Shown one piece after another: positions 21,072-31,067 of a DNA stretch of 64,000 nt. The stretch is from Nothopassalora personata (taxonomy: Eukaryota > Ascomycota > Dothideomycetes > Mycosphaerellales > Mycosphaerellaceae): assembly GCA_033816765.1 (NCBI GenBank), contig CM066288.1:4092001-4156000 (forward strand), written 5' to 3'. Below the pieces are notes generated by a model, which had not been told where the DNA came from, did not search any database, and worked only from the letters and a program-made list of their open reading frames with translations. The first letter of the stretch is position 1. Each line of letters begins with the position of its first letter. Both the position numbers and the translations under genes were made by a program.

Positions 21072-23620
21072 ATGAACTCAGCCGCCCAAACGCCTCACAC
21101 GCCTCACACGCCTCACACGCCTCAGGAGACCACGGCCAAGCGCCTGCGCAAGGGGACAAAGAGCTGCAGCGAATGTGAGCCCATCGACTGCTCCTGTCTG
21201 ACGATAAGCCGTCAGAGGTCTGATTCGTGAGCACAGGTCGGCATCGTAAGATAAAATGTACATGGCAGTCGCCAGCAGATAAGGTCTGCGTCAATTGCAC
21301 AGCTCGTGATCGTCAGTGCATACCGCAAGTCTAGTAAGAACACTGCTCTCGCCTTGCTCTACAGTGTACGCTGCATATGGATCCCTAACTATCTAGTCAA
21401 CGACGCCCCGTCAACGTGGACAAGCTATCGTCTCGTGATCGAATCCAAAGATTGGAGCAACAGATAGCCAATCTCACTGCTGCAGCACAAGGTCACATGC
21501 ACCAGAAGCTGGATATCTCGCCCAAAGGAGAAGATGTCAGCGGATCAGACTCTCTCGACGAGGACGATTATGATCATACGCTTGTGCCAGCATCCACGCC
21601 ACCGACACACCTGAAGTTTTTATTCAACAATGCACTCATCGGACCCAGCCAGCATAACGATGAATTTGCTCAAGACTTGAATAGAGCCAGATGCTCCTCT
21701 CGATATCTGGATCATGCAAAAGCGAAGCTGAGGCGTTTCATGCCCATCAGGTGCTTTCGATAATTCTTCCCTGGCCAGTTCTGTTGCTGACTATTCAATA
21801 GGGCAGATGTCACTGTGGCCGCGAGCTACGCCGAGCCATGGTAAGCAGTGATATCAAGACCACGAAATCGGACTAATGTCCCGCAGGATGAAGATTTATA
21901 CAACTTTGTTTCCCTCTCAATCGGCCATTGGCACGGGAGGTCAGCTCATATCGCGCTTTGAGTCGGCGCTGGTGGAAGATACGCATCCCGTTCACCTCGC
22001 GAGATTTCTTTTGGTGTTTGCCATCACTGCCCGACAAATGCCGCTTCACGCAAAGGTCCGTGGCGAGTACACATACCGTTAACTCTTCAAGTCTTACACT
22101 GACTGGTAATAGCTCCTGAAGCTAGACGGCTGGAAAGACATTGCCGCCTACATTCACGAACTTTCGCAGACTGTGCATTCTACGATCGTCGCAAATGACG
22201 AGCTCGCAAGCACCGTCGAAGGGTTAGACACGATTGTTATGTACCTTCGACTGCTGCTCGGCGTTGGGAATATCAGAAGCCTTTGGCTAAACCTGCGACG
22301 CATAACCGCTATTGCGGAGCTGATTGATCTTCCTCGTGCTTGGCATCGAAGTAGAAACTATAAATCTGAGCACGCCCTTTCGCCATCCACTGGTGAGTGA
22401 TCGGCAACAGCATTAATGAAAATGCTCCCTACTTCGACAGGCGTTACCTCTTCTAATATCACGCAGACACATCCGAAGCCGAGAACAGAAGGAAGCACAA
22501 GGTGGCTTTGTGGGAGGCCATCTGCTCGACTGACCGACTAGCGAGTATGATGTTCAACCTTCCTGCCGCAACATCCACGCATCAATTCCCACGCCGCGCG
22601 ATCGTCACAGCTTCGGGCGAAGTCTTGGCTCACCCTTACATGTTCCAATTGGCAGGCATCGCAATGAATGTACAAGAGCTCGACGAAGGTTACACGCTGG
22701 GCCAAAACGACGATGAGATGTTCGAGAAAGTGCTGGCGATTGAACGCCGGCTACGTTCGCTGAAAGCAGAGACTCCCAAGGTATGCTTCTTGGCCCTACG
22801 AATCGCTCGTGCTAACGGATCACTTCAGGCATGGTGGCGGGAAATCGATGAAAACCTGTCCGCCGATCTACTCCTCCAATTCTGGCACTACTATCTGATC
22901 GCCAGAATACATCTACATGCAGCCATGAGCGAAGATGACCACGATCAGTACGCATACAGCCGCGTTGCGTGTAGGGAGGCTACCGAGTGTATGGCTCGGC
23001 GCTATCCCATTATCCGGCGTCTTCTACCCACGGGATTCTTCATTTGCCGCATCCTCGACATGCAGGTCTTTACGGCAGCGTCATTCCTGTGCCTCTCACA
23101 CATGAAGCAGAGTCGACAAGGTGCGCCGTTGGACGAGTCGAACGGCCTGGTCTTTGTCGAGCAGATCGTCGCCACAATGGACTACGTCGTGGGTCAGCCG
23201 GGTTCGGACTTCGTTGAAGAAGCAGCCTCGGCCATTCGATCACTCCTGGCCATGATCAGAGATCCTACTGGACTGTCGAACGAGTCTGGGAGTCTCACAC
23301 TACGCATACCGCTGCTTGGCAAAATAAGGATCGGGCGCAAGCAAGTACCTCAGGCATCACAAGCACCGCAGGCAAACCCCGTCAACTACGCCACTGGAGA
23401 GCCGCTCCCTTCGATGCCTTCTGCAGATACACGAGAACCTGCGAGCGACAATGGTATGGCGCAGTCAATGAATCAACCGTTTAATCCGACCATGGCCAGC
23501 ACTTTGCCTTGGCTCATGGAGCTCGACATGAATCCCTCGTCGCTACAAGACCCCTTCTTCTACCAGGATGTGACACAGTTCGACCAATGGCTTGGCTTCA
23601 ACGAGAACGTGGGCTACTAG
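21072..23620 (+). CDS. Zn2Cys6 fungal-type transcription factor
   Basis: Predicted nuclear regulator with a binuclear zinc cluster and a fungal transcription-factor middle region. Eight exons: 21072-21174, 21237-21333, 21397-21750, 21802-21840, 21887-22055, 22113-22392, 22467-22780, 22829-23620; 715 aa. Every join is in frame with a GT donor and AG acceptor. The zinc cluster is split by intron 1: SCSEC joins RHRKIKCTW, then CVNCTARDRQC, giving the CX2CX6C...CX2CX6C pattern. A coiled-coil linker follows (RIQRLEQQIANL). Before the cluster is a TPH repeat encoded by a 9-bp tandem repeat. The regulatory domain includes LLQFWHYYLIARIHLH and ATECMARRYPIIRRLLP. The C-terminus is acidic/aromatic (FDQWLGFNENVGY). 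Target genes cannot be inferred. Confidence 0.88.
21091..21126. repeat. 9-bp coding repeat in the Zn2Cys6 gene
   Basis: Three exact CGCCTCACA units and a fourth variant copy code Thr-Pro-His repeats in the N-terminus just before the zinc cluster. Slippage here would change length without breaking the frame. Confidence 0.9.
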
Positions 23621-23827
23621 TTTCTGGATTAGACAGAACCACGAGGATACTGAAACATGACAACACAGGATCGTGTATGGCAGACCTTGACAGTACTCGA
23701 ATTCGGGTCCAGGAGGGCTGTTTTGATCATGTGTAACTTCTGTCGCTATCATAGGCGCCGACTTCATGCCAGACTGATCTCAGACCTCCCCATATCCTTC
23801 ATAGCATCATGACTTCCTCAGAAGCAC

Positions 23828-24436
23828 TTATGGCCGCTCAGCCGCAACCCTCTCGGCGCTCTCCGGAATTCTATCCTGCGCTTCTGGCTGACCACCGCGA
23901 CCGATGACCGCCTCATCCTTGTCCAACGCTCGCTGTCCAGCGTGTACTGGATCGTGCGGGTTGATGGTACTCTCGTCAGTCCTCTTCAATCCCTCAGTAC
24001 CACCCAATCGCTTGCCACCGGCTCGCTGCTGGCTACCATCGTGCAGCTCCTGCGAGCTCTGCCCCGAGATTGGCTTTCCGAGACCGGTGTGGACGTCTGC
24101 CGATGTGGAGCCGCCGATGGTGTCTTGTGCGGCTGTTGTGCCTGAGCCTGGAACGGGTGGTGTCTCGTCGGTTGGGTTGGGTTGGAAGGTCTTTGATGCT
24201 GGAGCGGTGCCGGGTGGGAGAGTCTATGTGGTTTGTTAGCAGACTGTAGAAGCTGCAAGGGACGGCGGGTGTGAGCTCACCTCTGCGTGAAACTCAGGCA
24301 CTTGGTCGTTGCCCACGTGCCTTCCTGGCTGGTGCTTGTTGTTGGTTGCTGGCTCGTTGCCAGATGCCTGGTTGAATTGGTCTTTGCCACCCTCTGGGCG
24401 GTTGGGGCCGTCTGTCGAGCTTGGGACGTGAGACAT
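23828..24436 (-). CDS. Small hydrophilic protein of unknown function
   Basis: Two exons, 24281-24436 and 23828-24223, with a 57-nt GTGAGC...CATAG intron; 183 aa. Exon 1 runs MSHVPSSTDGPNRPEGGKDQ to VPEFHAE; exon 2 reads TLPPGTAPASKTFQPNPTDE, then TSADVHTGLGKPISGQSSQE and ends AERVAAERP. It has no signal peptide, no membrane segment and very few hydrophobic residues, so it is probably disordered. Proteins with the FHAE, PGTAP and SADVHTGLGKP words are common in filamentous ascomycetes, but I know no function. Exon 2 lacks an internal start codon near its beginning, so only splicing reveals the full protein. Confidence 0.75.
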
Positions 24437-24793
24437 GTTGTTGTGCTTTGGAGTCTGTTCCTGTTGAGTGTGAACTTTAGTTCTACTGTTGCAATGTATG
24501 AGAGAGCAGACAGTTCTGGACAGCAGGTTGTTGACAGCTCGCGTGATCGAATGTTTTGTTCAATGTTGACTTCATCATGACAACCTATGACGCTAGGTCG
24601 ATGATGCATCCTGCAGGTACTGACGCCACGAAATCCATTACCGCATATGATACATGTGACATGAAACGTTTTCGAGAGAGATTACAGTCGTCTTGGTGAT
24701 AGAATTGAAACTGCTGGAGTGCCAATAATCAGTTTCTGCCTCAGGCTACAAATGTTCGAACACTCTCTACCTCATCAAATTTGCGAATGCGTC
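24437..24793. other. Intergenic region
   Basis: About 360 bp between two minus-strand genes: the promoter of the 183-aa gene and the 3' region of the next. Nothing else was seen. Confidence 0.4.
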
Positions 24794-25813
24794 CTAGTCC
24801 AACATACTATCCCTCATGCCGCTTGGTTTTCCTGTTGCTCCATCATTGAATGCGGGACCCTCTGCAGCAAATGACCCTGAAGTCTTCGTATTCGGTACTC
24901 TGCTCGTCTTTAGATTCCTCTTGGTCCTAACTGGGACAGCATCTGAACGGGACTTTTCCCTTCCCAATTTCATAACCACAACGTGATCCCCAAAATGAGC
25001 GCACTTCCGACCCAAAAGCGCAAACGCATCTCGCTCCATCGCGATATCATTCTCCCATACCTTCTCCCAATACTCTCGCTGGTTTTCGAGCCAACCATGC
25101 GGAAATGAGATCATCCTCTGTTCTGTAGTCTTGAAGGACTGCTCAAACAAGGCGCGTTTCGCCTCGCGATGCGACTGCACGTGCTGCTCGATACAAGCTG
25201 AACAGACAAAGGCCTCTTCAGTGGCTGGGTTTGAATGCTCCTGGAGATGTTTCGCTAGCGGACGTACGCAGTTGCTGGCACACTCCTCCACTTTCACGGT
25301 GATCACTTTATGTCCGCAAGCCAGCTTGTGGACAAGAGCTCCCTTGATGCAATGCTCTCCGATGTGCGCGTCCATAAACAGAGTCTTCGGATCGCTGCTC
25401 GTCCTATGGATCCCATAGCCACTAGGTTTAGGTCGTTGCTTCTTGGGTGCGGGAGGCGTCGTAATGCTTGGATTTGAATTCTGGCTGGTTGTCGAAGACG
25501 CCCGTGAGTGAACACTGTTTGGCGTCAGCAAGCCATTTGACAGACGAGTCGTCGATCCCTTCGGCGTGGCTAATTGGTTTGCCCTTTGGGCATTGTGTTT
25601 AGCTGGCGGGGTGGGCTTTGGCGGATCAGAAGTGCGAGAGGACGTGGGCAAAGCTCGCGCAGGTGGTCGACTCGGTACTGTCGGCTGCATAGATGGTGAT
25701 TTCGGAATGATAGACTGTGGTCTCTTCTGCGGCAGTGTTGACTGTCGTTTACAAGAGAATCTCGATGCGCCGCGCGATGTGCCTACTGGGGCAGTCATTG
25801 GAATCTGAGACAT
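24794..25813 (-). CDS. Cys/His-motif protein of unknown function (CGH family, member 1)
   Basis: Single exon, 339 aa. Residues 1-120 are Ser/Thr/Pro/Lys-rich and disordered. A compact Cys/His region follows at about residues 150-215: GEHCIKGALVHKLACGHKVI, then EECASNCVRP and a FVCSACIEQHVQSH segment. The C-H-x-L-x-CGH-x4-6-C-x2-NC layout looks like a zinc-binding treble-clef or half-RING. A helical, charged stretch comes next (REAKRALFEQSFKTTEQR) and a basic tail. The protein 27935-29470 carries a matching ICGHHI...EPCGKNC element at its N-terminus, so I infer a shared family. Related open frames seem to be lineage-restricted in Dothideomycetes; that is from general familiarity and not checked here. 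No signal peptide. Confidence 0.72.
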   Translation of the reverse strand: MSQIPMTAPVGTSRGASRFSCKRQSTLPQKRPQSIIPKSPSMQPTVPSRPPARALPTSSRTSDPPKPTPPAKHNAQRANQLATPKGSTTRLSNGLLTPNSVHSRASSTTSQNSNPSITTPPAPKKQRPKPSGYGIHRTSSDPKTLFMDAHIGEHCIKGALVHKLACGHKVITVKVEECASNCVRPLAKHLQEHSNPATEEAFVCSACIEQHVQSHREAKRALFEQSFKTTEQRMISFPHGWLENQREYWEKVWENDIAMERDAFALLGRKCAHFGDHVVVMKLGREKSRSDAVPVRTKRNLKTSRVPNTKTSGSFAAEGPAFNDGATGKPSGMRDSMLD

Positions 25814-26425
25814 TGTGCAGTCTGTGCAATGAGCCGAGTCTGTCTTTTTTGAAGTTTGGTTGTTGTTGTTTTTGATTCATCGCGGATAAGCATGCTGCTG
25901 CACGAGCCGGGCAATGTAGATGCTGCGCATGTCGGTTTATTGTTGAGCATCTGCACTTTGTGTGAGGACAGCAGATAATCAGAATAGTCCTTCGCTCAAA
26001 GAGACATTCTCTGAGACAATGGACAAGGCTCTGTAAGACAAAGCAATCGCTCGGTTGCCTTGAAGGGACGATGTTGTGCGCGCGTGTCTCGAATATTGGT
26101 CGTTGACAACTCTGGGTGCTGACAACCGCTGCGGCAGATAGGAGTACCGGGTCCAGCTTGGCTTGTGTGGGAGTGTTCGGTCTTATCGTCCTTCGTTCTC
26201 CGTGATGTATGCAGCAAGTTCTTGTATAAAATCTTTAGAAATGGAGAAGTGAATTGAGGTCTAAACATAAACCGTTGAAACGGCAGCGACCGCTGCTTAG
26301 CGACCGCGATGCGCGCTCGGCATGTCCCGACGACTTTCTGACCGTGCGCAGAAACATGTGAATATCGCGGTGAGTTTGTACCGCAACGCGTTGTCGAACA
26401 TACAATACCTGAGTCATGGCTTATA
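25814..26425. other. Divergent intergenic region
   Basis: About 610 bp between two divergent Cys/His-rich genes. No coding region recognised. Confidence 0.4.
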
Positions 26426-27348
26426 ATGGTCGCATCAACTCTCCCTTCTTCTTTATTTCCACAACCACCACAACCAATAACAACAACTCTAGATCATGAC
26501 TTCGAGAACCAGCTCTACATGGGAGATGAGAGCTCCGATCCCAGACCGATGCGGCCCGAGAATCAGCCAACAGCCATCGACGAGCAGGACGAGATCCAGA
26601 TCGACCAGGCGGAGGCCAACGTCAAGCGCTACTGCAAGTGCAACACAATCTCCACGCAGTACCTGCTTCCGTGTCTGTGTTACAAAAGACAAATTCACTC
26701 TTGCTGCCATGGCACGGGTGATCTCGCCGACGAGTCTTCCCTTGAAGATGCAGCTCGCAACGTCACGATCACGAGCAGGGGGGTGGCCAATGAGAGGCTC
26801 TTCTGGTGCGAAGACTGCAAGGGAACCGTCGACGACATTGTGAACGCGAAGAAGACCCAGATTCCCTACATGCGTGCGAAGAAAAGCGAGGAGACTCGTG
26901 AGCGTCGACTGAAGCAGAAGCAAGCCAGTGACTACTACACGCCGGCCCAAACTGTGCAGATGCGTGTCCAAAAGGAAAAGGCTCGCGCTCCAGCACATAA
27001 GCGCGCATTCGAGGCGAAGTGGCAGAAGATCCTTGCTCAGCAGGCGCAGAAAGTGAGGAAGGAGGCGATCAAGGCGATGGCCTTGTAGAGTCAGAGGAGC
27101 AACTTGATGCCGACAATGCGGAAGCGACTCAGGAGAGTTCCGAAGAGGAGCCCAAGGAGGCTGCACCGGAGGGGGCAAACAAAGCGAACGAAGGCGGAAT
27201 GAGCGCTGACGATAGCAACGACGGTGAACAGCAAGATGGCATGGAGGGACTTGAGCGCGAGGAAACGACTGCTCAGGCTGTGGATGATGACGACTTGTTT
27301 GGTGCCTTAGATTTCCGTTTTGGGTCGCCGCTGCGCATGAAGCCATAG
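26426..27348 (+). CDS. Cys-rich PHD-like protein with a frame switch near its C-terminus (CGH cluster, member 2)
   Basis: The main frame runs 26426-27088 (220 aa; a start at 26519 is also possible). It has a Cys/His cluster at about residues 68-130: VKRYCKCNT, LLPCLCYKRQIHSCCHG and LFWCEDCKG, similar in layout to the C-terminal zinc region of the protein at 27935-29470. A Lys/Arg/Gln-rich helix follows (EETRERRLKQKQASDYYTPA, KRAFEAKWQKILAQQ). The frame then stops, while the +2 frame carries a strongly acidic coding-like tail to 27348, ending DDDDLFGALDFRFGSPLRMK. Either a 1-2 nt frameshift occurred near 27050-27090, or a very short intron (38 or 44 nt from a GTGAGG donor at about 27052) joins the two. 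I cannot tell which. Function unknown. Confidence 0.6.
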
Positions 27349-27934
27349 CAGGTTTGCAGGTGCTTTCCCCAAAATATGAAGAGTGTCAGCAGGGTGCTTG
27401 GTAATCTTGGACTCCGGCGTTTGGGGATCTGTCCATAGACTGCAACGATGTTTTTGAAAGTCACATTGCATAAGCCTCACCACCATCGCATTGGGCGATA
27501 GTCTGGTGATGAGATAATCCTGGGGCCCGCGCCTGAGTACGTAGAAAGTCAGAGTGCGCGGACTGAGTTGCTTAGCATGTGATGCGTAGAACGGAATAAT
27601 GTTCTTGCGAGACTTCTTATATCTCATGTTCTGGCCGTCTTGACTGTGCGGTTACAGATGGTCCAGTACTGCGTTTCTCCTTGGTGTTCGCTGCTGAGAT
27701 TGCCGTGATCCCATCTTGTCCTCTAGTGAATGCGACACGGACTCGAATGATTCGAAGATCGTGCGACTGCCGAACTTCTGCCAGGTCGTATAAAGTTCAC
27801 TTTCATCTTCTCTCCACAACCTTTACCAAACATCACCACTCTGGATCCGAGATGCTCAGAACATGAAATAACCACCACCAAAACTGTCCAAGAACTGTAA
27901 TAACACATTGTGCTATTTGTTTACACCACGCAAA
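27349..27934. other. Intergenic region
   Basis: About 590 bp separating two plus-strand Cys/His-rich genes. It should hold a terminator and a promoter. No gene recognised. Confidence 0.4.
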
Positions 27935-29470
27935 ATGTCCTTCATGCAATCTTTTGACTCGAGTGGTCGAGCACTCGACGAGAACAATGAGCCATACCCA
28001 ACTAAGTGCTTCGAGGGCTCGCTTGCTCTGATGCCACAACACCACCTGCTGATCTGCGGTCACCACATCAAGTCGATCGGCGACGCAGAGCCATGCGGAA
28101 AGAACTGCACACCATCCGCTAGTGCTGAGAGGAAGGTCCGAAATTCGGCGTTCGCATGTCCAGTCGCAGGCTGCGCTCAGGAGCGCACCAGAGTAAACGA
28201 GCGCAACAAATGCCTCTTGGTTAAGCCAGGCCAGACTCGCGCTCGCTTTCGCAGATGCAACTTGAGCCAGGACCTGAGGTTTGCAGAGCAGAACGGCATG
28301 GGCGCCAGCACTGGTAGCAAGTATCGCGTACGTGCCGAGAAGCCCGCGCCACGGAGGCGAAGCAGGTCTCCTCGCCGCGATGGACAGCGCGAAGAGAAAA
28401 CGATGGATCCAGCAGAAGTCATCAACGCCCTTGCTGCCAGCGACGAAGGATACAGAATCGCCGTGGAGAGATTCACTGGTCCTGGTGTTCGCGCAAAGAA
28501 GGATGGCCGACTCAAGACGCGCAAGGATTTGGAGCTTGAGTTGAAAGACAAGGCGGTCGCTCGAGCACTGAACAACATCCACGTGCTCGACACTGACGAG
28601 TTTGAGCAGCGACTGAAGGCAGCTAGGAAGCGTGAGCTGGCAATGGACCCGAACTTTGGCGCAGCAGACAAGGAGTTCGGAGAGACTAAGAGCACCAAAC
28701 CAGAGGATCTCGTGGGGGCAGGTGTTGACACTGGACTGGACTGCAGCGTCTGTGGTGAGAGAGCCCAGGACATCGCTTATAAGTGTCTCCTTTGCCCCGA
28801 TTTCGTGTTCTGCAACCACTGCATTTTCTATAAGCGCCAAGCCCATCCCACAGACGACTACCACAAGTTCGGCACGATCAAGCCATCCAATACTTGGGAC
28901 CGTGCTGCGGATGGCGAAATGGACGATGAAAAGAAGGGATCTGAAGTTCCATACGAACCAGCCAGCTTCTGCAAGTGCGAGACGACCGACAAGAGGTTCT
29001 TGGTCTCCTGTGACGGCGACGATTGTCCGGCTCTGTTTCACCCAGGCTGTCTTGGTCGTGGCATCTTCGCCAACGACATGTACGAGCAAGACAGTGCAGA
29101 TTACTACCTGCGAAAGGACAAGATCGCACATTCGCGTGGAAGGGTGTGCAAGTGCGATACGTGCCACGAGGAAGCTGTCCCCGCCGAGTCCGACGCGTCG
29201 CGTCGGCGTTCTGCCCGTGTCATGGCTCGTGCCAAAGCTCGTGCGGAGGAGGCCCAGAAGAAAGCCACGAAGAAGGTTTACAACGTGTACGAGCAAGCCG
29301 CGAAGGATGAAGAGTTAAAGCGGGCGAAGACAGACCAGGAGAAAGCCGTGATTGAGGCCAAGTGGGAAGAGATCGCTGACGATGTGATCGATGTCGACCA
29401 GGGTGACCAAGACGCCCCCATCCAGACATATTCCGTGGGCCCAATTGCGTTCCACTTCAAGCCACAGTAA
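27935..29470 (+). CDS. Multi-zinc-finger protein with CGH motif, ZZ-type finger and PHD-like region (member 3)
   Basis: Single exon from ATG 27935, 511 aa. The N-terminus has a CGH element (LLICGHHIKSIGDAEPCGKN). A basic middle follows (KPAPRRRSRSPRRDGQREEK). At about residues 268-310 there is a ZZ-type finger: DCSVCGERAQDIAYKCLLCP, then FCNHCIFYKRQAHPTDDYHK. Next is a PHD-like stretch: FCKCETTDKRFLVSCDGDDC, LFHPGCLG and CKCDTCHEE. The tail is a long charged helix (RVMARAKARAEEAQKKATKK) and an acidic end. Such zinc modules usually mediate protein binding, often on chromatin or in ubiquitin pathways, but no role is known for this protein. The Cys spacing of the PHD-like part resembles that of the gene just upstream, suggesting local duplication and divergence. 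Confidence 0.75.
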   Translation: MSFMQSFDSSGRALDENNEPYPTKCFEGSLALMPQHHLLICGHHIKSIGDAEPCGKNCTPSASAERKVRNSAFACPVAGCAQERTRVNERNKCLLVKPGQTRARFRRCNLSQDLRFAEQNGMGASTGSKYRVRAEKPAPRRRSRSPRRDGQREEKTMDPAEVINALAASDEGYRIAVERFTGPGVRAKKDGRLKTRKDLELELKDKAVARALNNIHVLDTDEFEQRLKAARKRELAMDPNFGAADKEFGETKSTKPEDLVGAGVDTGLDCSVCGERAQDIAYKCLLCPDFVFCNHCIFYKRQAHPTDDYHKFGTIKPSNTWDRAADGEMDDEKKGSEVPYEPASFCKCETTDKRFLVSCDGDDCPALFHPGCLGRGIFANDMYEQDSADYYLRKDKIAHSRGRVCKCDTCHEEAVPAESDASRRRSARVMARAKARAEEAQKKATKKVYNVYEQAAKDEELKRAKTDQEKAVIEAKWEEIADDVIDVDQGDQDAPIQTYSVGPIAFHFKPQ

Positions 29471-30230
29471 GCAATGAGGAAGATGGCAGCCATGTTGAGG
29501 CGTGTCCGAGATTCTAGCGCAGCGCGCGATGTTTTGAGTCTGGCGTTTTACGTTTCGCGATGGAATTGACGACATGAAGTCCGCGGTGGTCTTGGCGCTT
29601 CATACTTGGCGATTGGTCCAACACCTGTTTATCATATGAAGTCTGTGGCATGTTTTGAGAAGCCACGACGAGAGCGAAGACTGGTAAATGCACTAATGCT
29701 TGTGCGTCGGAAATGGGTATTCTGTGTTGTGCTTGGAGTCATGAAGATTGCTGGAAAATGCTGAAGGTTCTCTTGTTGGCCGGCTAGTTTTATCGGTGTA
29801 TAGCTTTTCGTATAACCAGATCGCTGAAGTTGCTCCTTGAATGCTCATGCCACATCGCTCCTGCTCGCTAGGCCGTCATGATGCCGTCTCCTCAGTCCGA
29901 AACAGCCGCCATGCTTCGGGGTTCCGTGCCCAAGAGTATCCTATTCGTAGGCTCGCGTTGTTCAGTCTTGACCCTATGTCTGGTCTGGAGACGGTATAGG
30001 CACTCGCGCCCGACTTGATTTCGTTCATGTCCACATTCTCTGCTTCATCCAACATCCTTAGGTTCGTCCAGACTCTTCAGAGGGGGTCCGCCTCACTAGT
30101 GGGCGCGAAATCACCTGAGCGCTCATATCGACGTACGTTGAGGGCTGTCGCTGGCACGAATGATCTAGCCAAGTGAGACAGACATGAGAGATTCCTCTGG
30201 TGCGGTTGGCAGAGGAAGAGTACAGTAATC
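29471..30230. other. Intergenic region with no recognised gene
   Basis: About 760 bp. I looked for the missing N-terminal part of the GH5 fragment downstream and did not find it on the plus strand. No other coding region was seen. Confidence 0.4.
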
Positions 30231-30807
30231 ATGGATCGGTCCGGATGTCGACCGTGCGTTCTCGGACCGCGAGGGCAATGTCAGACCTGCTCTGTTGCAT
30301 CTCTCTTTCTCCCTCTGCGATGTCATCCTTCAAGGCTCATCTCTTGCTTTCATGATGTCTTCCTCATGGCTTGCGTGGAGCACTATGCCTTCTGCGTACC
30401 GAGAGCTGTTAAAGGCCATGAAGTCTGACTCAACACACTGGTCCACTCTCGTTCCGTACGGGAAACGTCCCTACCCTTCATTCGCCTCGGACATGGACAA
30501 GGACTGGGCTTTCTTACTCAGCGGGAATATTGCACCCGTATGGGTTGGCGAGTTTGGTGCGCCTCATCACGAAGGAGATCGAGATCGCCACTACTGGGAC
30601 AACTTGATGAGGTTCCTCAACGAGACTGATGCAGACTACGGGTATTGGGCTTTGAACCCGAGGAAGCCTGAAGGCTACGACAATGAGACGTATGGACTGC
30701 TTAGAGATGACTGGGAGACACCGGTCGATGACTATCGTCTGGCGGACCTCAAGAAGTTAATGAAGTCTCGAGAGGAACGCGCGGCGAGATTTACTGTCCA
30801 GCAATAG
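30231..30807 (+). pseudogene. Degenerate C-terminal fragment of a GH5 glycoside hydrolase
   Basis: The frame ending at 30807 carries the C-terminal catalytic part of a GH5 cellulase-like enzyme. APVWVGEFGAP contains the expected nucleophile Glu in the GEFG context, followed by HYWDNLMRFLNETDADYGYW, ALNPRKPEGYD and DDWETPVDDYRLADLKKLM. The conserved part is only about 130 aa, against 350-450 for a full enzyme. The N-terminal barrel strands, the acid/base Asn-Glu and any signal peptide are missing. Upstream in the same frame there is readable but unplaced sequence (DRAFSDREGNVRPALLHLS). I therefore call a truncated relic. A short expressed protein from 30352 is possible but unlikely to be an active enzyme. 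Confidence 0.65.
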
Positions 30808-31067
30808 CATGAGAGGATGGACACATCCCGCTTCTGTATCACTACATCATATCCTACTCAGAAAATTTCCCACAATCTGAGGTCCAAACGTGCAACAACA
30901 CTCCATGGGTATCTATCTCTTTTCCAGGCCAGTACGCCAGTCAGCGGGAGCTCCAGCCACGCCAATCAAGCAACCCACGTGCGACCAGCAGCCAAATGCT
31001 CCCGACGTCAACCGATCAACCACAACGCCCCAAACACCGCACGAGGGCCATATAAGCTCGGTCTATT

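Noticed and set aside
26489..27346. 285-codon minus-strand open frame
   Set aside because: Opposite the Cys-rich gene at 26426; composition is Leu/Arg/Pro/His shadow-like and lacks any family signature.
27833..29296. Long minus-strand open frame of 487 codons
   Set aside because: It lies wholly opposite the zinc-finger gene at 27935-29470 and is produced by that gene's codon bias; no domain is seen in it.
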